Shown here: piece after piece, positions 12,601-21,800 of the stretch
Layout of the letters: the number at the start of each line of letters is the position of its first letter
Position numbering within the stretch: the stretch's first letter is position 1
From: Chrysaora quinquecirrha
Taxonomy: Eukaryota; Cnidaria; Scyphozoa; Semaeostomeae; Pelagiidae
Length of the DNA stretch: 64,000 nt
NCBI GenBank assembly: GCA_014526335.1
Contig: JACTAT010000010.1
Span: 6,305,657 to 6,369,656, forward strand
Reading direction: 5' to 3'
Translations under genes and position numbers: made by a program
Notes under the pieces: model-generated
What the model was told of the DNA's origin: nothing
Seen by the model: the letters and a program-made list of their open reading frames with translations, nothing else
Database searches by the model: none

Positions 12601-13585
12601 TCGTCCTTCGCTGTACTGATGATAACGCTCCGTGTTACTGATGATAACCCTACTAATGGTGATAGCTCTCAATTCTTCGCATCCTCTGCTGCACTAATGA
12701 TAAGCCTCCACTGTACTGATGATAACCCTTCGCAATTTTACACCCTCCATGGTTATGCACATCTTCGACGTCACTGCGTTGTGAAAGTTGTGAAATTTTT
12801 CCTTGCTAAATTTTCGGTTTAAAGAAACTTTCAGGGCTGGGCAAGCGTTTTTGCTTAGCATACAACATTAAGAGTTATTCCTTGAATTTCAATTGTATTG
12901 AGAAATTCTTTATATAAGAATTTGGAGTAAAATTTGTTCGAAATCAGGTAAAGCTAAGTGTCGATGCTTCTTTTCATACGCGTTTTTTTTATAAGGAACC
13001 TTTGGTCTGAGTTGAGGCTGGAGTTCCTTAATTTTTTAACAAAATGAGGCTGAAAGTTCCTTATACTGTTCCTTGTCGTGGGATATGTATGAATACTAAT
13101 TTTTACAGCAAATACTTATGAACTATTCTTCATTTCTAGCTTTAAGTATAAATGGAGCCTTTTGGGGAAGAACGACGTGAAATATATTGTACTTCTGTTC
13201 ATTTTTCGCACAAACCGCCTTGTTCTTTAAAAAAGAGTTTCTTAGTTTTTCATCCGAGCCTCGACAGTTCCTTAAAGTTCCTTAATTTTTTGGGAGATTT
13301 CAGCCTCGAGTTCCTTATAAAGGTGTTCCTTATTAAAAAACTTGTAATCTATTTATGCGTTTGAGTAGCGGGAGAGGGGTAATAGAAAAGTCCCCGCTAC
13401 CCCCATGCGGCGATTCCTTGAGAATTAGGTAATTAATTCATAAAAGTTTAATTAATTTAAGGTTAAACACTAAGGTAAAGTAATTAATTCTTACTTAGCT
13501 GTCCATCGAGAATCTTGTCCTTCTTGCTGTTGCTGCTTTTGGCTGCGAAGGCGCTTATCGCCAACAGAAAAATGGAGATGATAGC
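9633..13585 (-). CDS. Secreted two-module four-cysteine protein, paralog 2 (start codon not seen)
   Basis: Exons: 13585-13495 (leader), 12186-11866 (module 1), 11169-10991 and 9752-9633 (module 2), stop TAA at 9633-9635. Splice phases are the same as in the paralog downstream (phase 1, 1, 0). The leader reads AIISIFLLAISAFAAKSS, a good secretion core, then a Ser/Lys-rich linker. Module 1 has LTC, KEC, TCFI and YRC; module 2 has FTC, SEC, FCSI and FKC and ends TYVTV. No ATG precedes the leader in frame: the exon begins at a CAG acceptor, or is broken there, exactly where a 90-bp inverted-repeat sequence starts (13582-13673). The start may lie in an unseen upstream exon, or the insertion may have removed it, making this a pseudogene. 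Its third intron holds a 600-bp ACAAG-type satellite. Confidence 0.62.
9959..10274. mobile_element. Nonautonomous DNA transposon, CCCAGGGGGGTAC termini, 8-bp target duplication
   Basis: Perfect inverted ends (CCCAGGGGGGTACTCATTAA) and a perfect 8-bp duplication CTACTACA at 9951-9958 and 10275-10282. The interior has repeated GACCCCAAATATTG motifs. A related, inverted copy at 28162-28536 cuts the retrotransposon. It lies just 3' of paralog 2's module-2 exon, inside an intron of that gene. Confidence 0.88.
10685..10968. mobile_element. AAACATTTG fold-back element (partial)
   Basis: A diverged copy of the family whose full ends read TTAGGCCCTGGCCAAACGATC. It is rich in alternating TGTTTG and CAAACA motifs. 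It is the third intron of paralog 2. Confidence 0.6.
11175..11800. repeat. ACAAG-type satellite in an intron of paralog 2
   Basis: About 620 bp of purine-rich (GACAAGA)-like repeats: first GAGAACCAGAGACAAGACA-type higher-order units (11270-11580), then plain ACAAG units (11590-11770). The strand is nearly pure A/G/C without T. Both strands give long open frames that are low-complexity and not genes. Confidence 0.95.
12290..12745. repeat. Minisatellite, TACTGATGATAACCCTCCAC unit
   Basis: A diverged tandem repeat of about 20-25 bp with CTGATGATAACCCT cores, in intron 1 of paralog 2. A related array is at 34020-34260. Confidence 0.75.
12977..13350. mobile_element. Fold-back element, ACGCGTTTTTTTTATAAGGAACC termini
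   Basis: Close sister of the copy at 23144-23517 in the opposite orientation. Both have GGAACTCGAGGCTGAAA-like arms. It lies in intron 1 of paralog 2. Confidence 0.75.
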
Positions 13586-13673
13586 CTGCGTGGGCAGACG
13601 TAAGATTGCACCACTCTAACTCGAAACGTGTTCGCAAGTGCGACCTCTTTCACGTTTGCGCACGCAGGCTAGA
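13582..13673. mobile_element. 90-bp inverted-repeat element at the 5' edge of paralog 2
   Basis: Ends TAGCCTGCGTGGGCAGACG and, inverted, ACGTTTGCGCACGCAGGCTA, about 20 bp with two mismatches. It abuts the leader-coding exon of paralog 2 and supplies the CAG that looks like its splice acceptor. Confidence 0.65.
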
Positions 13674-13917
13674 AAAGCCTGATAAAAAGTGCGTTTTAGT
13701 TTTCAGCGCAAATGACTTTTCGACGCATTTAGAGTTGCCTCAGGCATTAAATTGGGTTCAAACATTTGAGATATTGCTACAAATGGGTAAAAAATTTCGT
13801 TGTTTTTTCTATACATGGGTACCACGAGAAACAAAATTTATCGGTAGACATGGGTGGGTTTGGAAAACTTGGCGGCACGTCTAGTGATTGGAAACAATGA
13901 AGTACCCCCCCCCCCGG
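13674..13917. mobile_element. Truncated CCCGGGGGG-type element
   Basis: Matches one half of the element at 20046-20446: AAGTGCGTTTTAG, CATGGGTACCACGAG, GGCGGCACGTCTAG and the GAAGTACCCCCCCCCCCCGG end. The other end is missing. Confidence 0.7.
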
Positions 13918-14283
13918 AGCCTGCTCCAAACTATTCAGAAGAGATAGAAGTCCTAAAAGATCGCAACCTACGTTTTCCAAACTTAAATTTGGCCCGAATC
14001 TCAACCTCATGTGTGATTCTTTCAGGGTTATTCTTTCAATAACGCGCTCATTGTTATCCTTAAAATTTTAGCCTTAAAACTTGAACGATAAAACAATCGT
14101 CGTTTTTCTCAAATACGAAGAAACTAACGAAATACACCCATTTTTTATAAGAAACTATGTTCTGACCCATATAGTAGGGTTTCTTAACTTAGAGCCCTAC
14201 TGATGAAGTAAGTTTCCTGGAAAATTTTCTTAACTTAAAAATCGAAAATTGGAAAATTTCGTGAAATGCGGGTTTAATGTGAA

Positions 14284-14679
14284 GTACACCTTTTTTTTAA
14301 TAAGCAACTTGACTTTTGTCCAGCCCTCAAAGTTGCTTAAAATATTAGACATTTAAGCCCTCAAGATAGCTGAAAAGTTGCTTAACATTTTTTTTACCTA
14401 ACAACCACCCCTGACTTCGCGGGTCAAAATCGTCAACTGTTAGGCCTACAACACGACTCTTGGGAGACAGTAAGTGGAAAAACGTTAGCTATTAACGAAC
14501 TTCAACATGAAAAACATAAGAACGAACAATTTCTTAACAACAAGAAAGAGAATAAGCTTGGTTTTTTGACTTCTTAGTTGCTTACAGTAATTCAATTGAG
14601 CCCCTCAAGTTGCTTAATGTTAAGGTCACTTTAGCCCTAGTTGCTTATTGAGCGGTTGCTTATTAAAAAAAAGTGTATC
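14284..14679. mobile_element. Fold-back element, TTTAATAAGCAAC termini
   Basis: Left end TACACCTTTTTTTTAATAAG, right end GCTTATTAAAAAAAAGTGTA. Arms share TTGCTTA and GCCCTCAAG motifs. Confidence 0.7.
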
Positions 14680-16284
14680 ATGTTCTTAGCAGGCAAAAGT
14701 GGACTTTTTCCGGAATTGACCCTAAGTATGATAGTCTTGGGGGATTTTTTTTTACATGAACATAACACATGGCACATCAGTAAAATAGAATGCTAAATTT
14801 TTAAGAGGAAAAATGTTTCTTATTTTTTTCTTACTTCTTAGACCATATGCAAGAGTTTCTCGATTTTTAGAAAAAAGGCATATATAGCTTCTTATAGACG
14901 ATTTCTTAAAAAGAAAATGAGTGTACAAAAGTAACGATAAAGACACAATAATAGCAAGGAATCTTACCTTAGTTTGATGCAAGCAAGTGTAGCCTACCAC
15001 AGAACGAAATGTTATTTTTGAGAGCAGTCAGCGATACAAAACAATGTTTCCTTTCGTTACCATAGAAAATTCATCGAATCCAGTGGAATTTCCGATAAGG
15101 TAAAAACAGTTAATAGCTAACTTATACTGACTTCTTAAATACTGTTAAGACAGGACAATGCGGCACCCGTTGCTTGACCGTGTAAAGTAGTGTACGAGTT
15201 AATATTTTCGTATAATTTTGGGTATATATTTTCAGGAATTTGGTATGAATATGGGTATTGGGCCTTTTGTTGCTCCGGCGGCACGTACCTATCCGAAACT
15301 TAGTCAAGTACACCCCACGGGTGGGGCAGGAGCGTCGCTAAAGGGGGTACAGGGGGCGCTGTACCCCTCCAATGTTGCAAATATCGGGACAAGGAAGGTT
15401 TTGTCGGCAAACGATGATCGGTCTGGAGATTTGGAATTTCTCTCTCTTGTTCGGTGTTCAATAAAATGCGTAGAAGCTCGGTTAGAATAATAGGCATTCC
15501 ATTAAATCATAGCATGATTAGAGTACTAAAACGAAAAATAAATGTCATTGAATATCTGCGTCGATTTCAGTCTCTATGCCCGAAACTCATGCAGTGCATA
15601 TAAGGCCAAATTCTGAATGAGTTAGCTTGTTAATCAAATGACGTAAAATCTTTGGGAAAAGATCGATGAAATGAATAAATCAACAACAAAATGCGAACAA
15701 AAACGAAAAAAACTTAGATTCTTAAAAAAGAAAAGTCAGAGTCTTGCTTTCTTAAGTGGAATTCATGATGATTATCAGAAAAAGCACAAAGAAAAAATGG
15801 GTGTGGCTACAAAAGGCACGCCCTCTGTCGGTAAATTTTTACTCTGTGCCCCCTAAAATTTTTTTGTTGCTCTGCCCCTGCGGGCGATAATGTCTAGCAA
15901 ACAGTAAAACTACAATTCAAGCAACAAATCTAGCACATTAAATCACAATTTACGTGGCCTACATTTTCAACGAATCAAACGTCGACATTAAAAACATAAT
16001 CGAAAATCATAAATTTGCTATAGAACCATTTCTAACCATTCGAAAATGCTAACTTTGAATCAACTGCCGTAGAAAATATCGTGCTACCGTGATAAGAAAT
16101 AAGAACATAATCCCTGAAATTGTTTAAAATAATTATCTTAAACTTGAAAATTTTGCAATATGCAATCAAATATATTATCATCATAATCAAAATTTATAAT
16201 CACGTGCAAAATTCTGTAATGAATATCATATAAGTTAGAACCATGGATACGCGAACACGTAGGATTAACATAAGGGGATCAAAG

Positions 16285-16556
16285 GTTAGGCCAGTTTACA
16301 CGAGAGAAAGTGGATCGGGTCTAAAGTGGATCGGATCCAGAAGTTGGTACGGGTAGGCCGTCCGTTTACATGAGGCACGGATCCGATCCACTTTTGGGTC
16401 TAGCAATTGACGCATGCGTGGCTGCCGAATATTTCTATGGTCGTTTATATGCAAAAGCAAATCGGATCTAAACTGGCACGCTTTTCAAAGCGATCAAGTC
16501 GGTTCGCGGACCAAAAGTGGATTGGATCTACGAATTGCGTGTAAACGAATTTTAAA
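16285..16556. mobile_element. GTTTACACG-type inverted-repeat element
   Basis: Begins GGCCAGTTTACACGAGAG, has a GGATCGGATCC-rich interior and ends GCGTGTAAACGAA. It is related in style to the element at 54015-54756. Confidence 0.55.
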
Positions 16557-16934
16557 GTATAACGATGAGTTTCTTAAATTTGATGAGGGTCTGGTTGTAG
16601 GTTTCTTATAAAAAAACGTGTATCAAGTCTCCTAAGATGGTGGACTCCTATTTATACATAAATTACGGTTAGGTGTAATAAAGCTTTACAAATAATGCCT
16701 AACATTAACAACGTTATCAATCCATACGGTGCAAAAGTGCTGAAAATCCAATGCTATACTACAGATATATGTTCAAAATATATTAATAAATTTTCTCTAT
16801 ATTTAAAAAATACAATTTTCTTATCTTACAGCGCTACAAGGAGGGATTTCTTCATTACGCTAGGAAATTTCGTCAATTTCTGTGCAATATGCGTGGTAGT
16901 ATGCCGTTGCCAAAAAGCATTTATTGGGTATTCT

Positions 16935-17800
16935 CCCGGGAGGGGAGGTACTTAATATATTTTGGGTACTGGAGATGTGCCGCCTAAAAGCAGTGGCGTA
17001 ACAGAGCATTTAAATAAAATAGTGGTTTGGGGCCCCTTTTTTTTCAAATAAGTTTACACACCAAGATTGCCTTTAAATGCAAATTTTTTTAAAGCGTTAT
17101 ACAATCTTCAAACAAAACAACAAAACTAACATCAACAAAACAATTATCAAGATATAAAATCAGGTTCAATAGAAGATTTCTAGGAAGTTTTATTTTAAGT
17201 ACCCTAGTACCGGGATTATTATAGAGTTTTAATACTAGTCAAGTTACATTAATATTATGTGATAGGCCTAATAGTAGCAAATAAAAACTAGTCTTACGCC
17301 CACTTAATTCAGATTTTGAATCTTTCTAAGAAACGCTTATCCAAAAGTTTTTTTTTACAAAATTTTTCGGGGGCCCCTTTCGGGGCCAAATATTTTGGGG
17401 GCCCTTAATTTTGTGTTTCAAGGTGCACACTGTGCGTTACGCCACTGCCCATAAGGGTATCGTTTTTCATGATTTTGGTATAAACATGGGTCTTAATTTT
17501 CTGAAAATTGGTAAAATACGATTATTGATTTCTCGATAACCCGCACGATAATCGGTATAAACGTCATATTTTCGATCTCTTTCATTTTTCCTGGTGAAAT
17601 TTGATTCGAACTGACATTATAGCATAATTTAGTATACATGGTAGGTTACGTTTATAAGTTTGTTTATCAAGATCATTTTAAAGATCTTGATATAATTTTG
17701 GGAAAGTATACATTTTCAGAAATTTGCTACAAATATGGGTAGGCATTTTGTTTCCTGGGTGGCACGTCCCTATCCGCAACTAAGTCAAGTAACCCCCGGG
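16935..17800. mobile_element. CCCGGG-ended element interrupted by a second element
   Basis: The outer element matches the copy at 45602-46088 in reverse: GGTACTTAATATATTTTGGG, TATCGTTTTTCATGATTTTG and GTGGCACGTCCCTATCC. It is split by the insertion at 16991-17447. No clean 8-bp duplication is left at the outer ends. Confidence 0.7.
16991..17447. mobile_element. hAT-like nonautonomous element nested in another
   Basis: Perfect 12-bp ends CAGTGGCGTAAC and GTTACGCCACTG. Flanks CCTAAAAG and CCCATAAG agree at 6 of 8 positions, fitting an old 8-bp duplication. The interior has inverted GGGGCCCC blocks. Confidence 0.75.
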
Positions 17801-18834
17801 GAACATATCCTCCATAAAGGAATTGGAGTCGACGTTGCAACGTACCAAAGCTCACTGTCTCAGCTTGTGAAATATCCTGAAAGAATCTCGGAGCGTTTAT
17901 GTGTTTATTGGAAACAAGCACACTGAACATTAAAGGCATTTTTAGGTAAGCACGGTAGAACAAACTTTTGACTTCTCATGAAAAGGTCAAAATTCTACCC
18001 ATATAGAGTGCTCCTTTCCAATAGTATGGATTTTATTTGGATTGGGGCCCTAAATAGATGTTGGACAATGGTAGTACAAAGAAAACATTGCAAGCAAATG
18101 TTTTAACGTTCCTTTAAATCACGAGCCACTACAACTTACGTTGTAATAAGATATACTTGGAAACATAACATATACTTGGAAACTCGCAAAACTGCGATGC
18201 AAAGCTTTTCAATGCAAAGTTACATTGAGTCCCAGTTAGGCGAAATTTAGAAATGAAAAACTATTCCCAGTAATGGCGCTTACAAGACAGTGGGCCATGA
18301 CGTAAATACTTTGAAAAAGGGGACTCGATGTATACAAGAAATATTACTGAGTATTTCGGTACGGTATCTCGCCATGTTTATGTTTATTTTATCTCTCAAT
18401 CACTGCAGCAAGTAGAATTTGGTTCTGCTTTGTACACCAACATGCGTCTGCGTGTAGCATTCCATCTGCTTCCAGACAAGTCGGCCCATCCCCATTGAAA
18501 AGTCGGCCCACCGCAATGTCGGCCACGACTTATTTATTAGTTATTTTGTTACGTGTGGGAATATTGGGGGCAGCAGCCCTCAAACCCCCGCTTCAACAGT
18601 GTACATATTTCAAATTTATTTTATTTTAATGGGCCAACTTGGTATAGGCTAACAGGCAGACTTGTCTAATACATGATGGGCCGACGTGTCTAACCGACGG
18701 TGTTTCGACTTTGTACTGGGCCGACTTGACTCTCATACCTGCAGCTATAGCAGTTCTCACTTTGTCGTTTGATGACTATTATGTACATTATATAGAAAAC
18801 ATATCTATGGGTATCCTACTTATTAAATACCTTG

Positions 18835-21800
18835 TCATTTTGAGGCAATCTTTGGAGTCGACGGCATCGTTATACCAGTGCTAGACCCAAATGTAATATA
18901 AGCTCCATCAGATACATAGCTAACGAGTGTCTCATCGCCTAGGCCTTCATCTTTATCTTTATCCAGTTTCTTTCCGTTTTCATTGTTTGCTTTTTGGAGC
19001 CTAAAACCAAAGTTAAACAATTTTAGCAACAAAACAACTTTCTCTGCAAATAAGGGAATAGTTTTTGAGTTGTACAAAATTTCAGAATTGCGATAAACAG
19101 CGAAAACATTTTCGGGTATACTTAAAAGCTTTTTTCGTCTGACAGTCTTCAGAGTATGAACGTCAGAAACAGACCTAAACAACAAACTAAAGTGGAATTT
19201 ATACCCAGATGCTGCTTGAAATGCACCAATCATGCACCAATAATGCAAGAAATGCAACAATATTGATGCATTTCGAGCCGCATCTGGGTATAAATTCCAC
19301 CTTAGTTTATTGTTTTGGTCTGTTTCTGACGTTCATATTCTGAGGAGTGTCAGACGAAAAAAGCTTTTAGTTTGTGCTGTTTACCGCAATTCCCAACCAA
19401 ACAACGGGCATAGGCAAAAAATAGAACAGGAGGTAGACTTAACAATGTCCACCGTAAAACACCCAGTACGTGCCCTTCAAACTGGTTGAAAAAATCAGTG
19501 GCAGCAAACATTAAATTGAAATGTTGTTAACCAATCAGAGAAGTGCAGCTGGACTGGTAAAGGGTGGCTTTTGGCCTTGAGGTTTGGCCATGTTCAGAAG
19601 ATTTTGCAAGCCGAAAACTCATGATAATGGGACGTTCCAAAATTTTATGCTTATGATGTTCCTATCCACACACTAGCGAGACTATGAGCCCTACTGTGGT
19701 GGATACACACAACTGCGGTGGTATTTTGTGCGTACTGTGGTGGACAGGCACTACTATGGAGGGTTATTTTGCTTGATGTGGTAGTATTTTTGTGTACTGT
19801 GCGTGGTAAATTTTGTGGTTTTCTCTAGCTTGATGTATAGGTTCAAGAAGAATTGATCTTATGCTGTTTAATTATCAATTTCATTCATTTCTAGAAGGGG
19901 GGGGGGGGAGTAGAAAGTATTGAAAAAGAAAAAGCAGTAAAGTGAGAAATGCATTTGCACAGGGGCAGATCACTTTTAGTCCTTCTAAAATACATCACGA
20001 CTCTTTATATCATTATTTCGTAATACTACGTCTAACTCCAAGGGTCCCGGGGGGTACTTCATTGTTCAAATGACTAGACGTGCCGCCCAGTTTTTCCAAA
20101 CCCACCCATATCTACCGATAAATTTTGTTACTCGTGGTACCCATGTATAGAAAAAACAACGAAATTTTTTACCCATTTGTACCAATATCTCCAATGTTTG
20201 AACCCAATTTAACGCCCGAGGCAGCTCTAAATGCGGCGAAAGGCATTTGCGCTAAAAACTAAAACGCACTTTTATCAGGTGTTTCAAAGCAATGCATGTT
20301 TAAAATTTTTTCTATATTTTACTACCCATGTGTACAGATTCTTAACGAAAAATCAACCCATATGTAGGGAAATTGGCGCTAAAAAAGTTGCCCATTTGGG
20401 CGGCACGTCTAGTATAACGAACATTGGAAGTACCCCCCCCCCCGGGCCAAGGGTAAGTAAATGAGCGTCGAAAATCGAAAAATTTAAAAGCTTTTGTCCT
20501 CCTTTCGTTATAAGGCATCCAACAAGTTCCCCCTGAACCGTATTCATAGTATGAAATTATCAAATGTCTTCCTTACCTTTTCTTTCATTTGTATTTTGAT
20601 GACTAAGATCCGGTTCATTGCTATCTGTGAGATGTGAAAATGACCGGGCTTTTGAATTTGCCCGGATGTTTTTCTCCGGTCGTAGCAATACAATGTAAAC
20701 CTTGATACCAAACAATCCGACCAGAATCGTCGTGGCATTCAGGATCAGATTCAAACTAAGTGCGACGCTTCTGTAGCCAACACTACCACCATAGAACAAC
20801 GGAAGAAACGCCAACCATATCGCGCATGTCGTGTACATCACAAATCCAATAAACCGCGCTTCGTTGAAGTTCTCCGGGACTTTACGCGTGCGAAACGCGT
20901 ATACTGTGCAAAGAAATATTAGAAGTAGGTTATAGGCTATTGATACAATGAGATCATTTGTATTTGAATTGCATTGTATGAGAGCAAAGTCCGGATTTTC
21001 GACACTGTATTCTGCACTTGGAGGGTTAACAAGTAGGCCAACGACGCCAATGAGTGCTTGTGGCATGACGAGGAATCCTGTCAAGACGAGCTGCCATTTT
21101 GGTGTTATAAACAGCGGATCTACTTTCCCGGAGAATATTCTAGCGATGCGACTTGTTTTTACCAGCAGTGCAGCATAGCATATACAGATAGAAAACCCGG
21201 TGCCAAAGCGAACAATACCGCACGAAATAGGCTCAGGCCATGACGCCATTACGAATGTTAGTGAATAACTGAAAGCTATACCAAACAGTAAGGTGAATGA
21301 TATTTCCCGACTTGCAGCCATGATCACAGGGGTACTACAGTATCGAATGAATACAATGACGACAAAAATAGTCATTCCGCAACCGACGGATGCCAAGAAT
21401 GAAACAGCGACACGCCAGCCCGTTTTCCAATGCACAACAGGTAGAGGCACACAACCTGTGAAATTTGAATTTGATACTTCTCCCTGTTTACAGTCCTTGC
21501 AGCTATAAAGACTGGCGACGTATTGTGTTGTTTTACATGTCACACAGGACCAACAACATCTATTGCCATTATGCAATCTCCTTATTTGCCCAATCGAGCA
21601 GTTTTTGCCGCAAGTTGACACGACAGGATTCTGCTTCCAAGTCCAGTTGTCATTCATTTTTAAACTGCCTCCTTTCCATGTACCAACTACTTTGAATTCA
21701 TCATTTATTAACTGGCTGACGTCATAAACACCTTTCGCAGCGCTGCCACTGAATGAGACATTCCCAGAGTAGCCTTCAAAACGGACCTTCTTGAGATAAT

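Larger units (their letters stand above)
13918..18834. other. Interval between paralog 2 and the GPCR, no gene seen
   Basis: About 4.9 kb of A/T-rich DNA without a supported exon. Apart from the elements listed separately it holds a fragment near 15270-15370, a GTTTACACG-type element at 16285-16556, and a GTCGGCCCA inverted repeat near 18480-18725. Confidence 0.6.

Noticed and set aside
18835..19260. Independent 141-residue gene
   Set aside because: Only 18835-18989 looks coding; it joins in frame to the GPCR. The upstream part is the repeat at 19040-19395.
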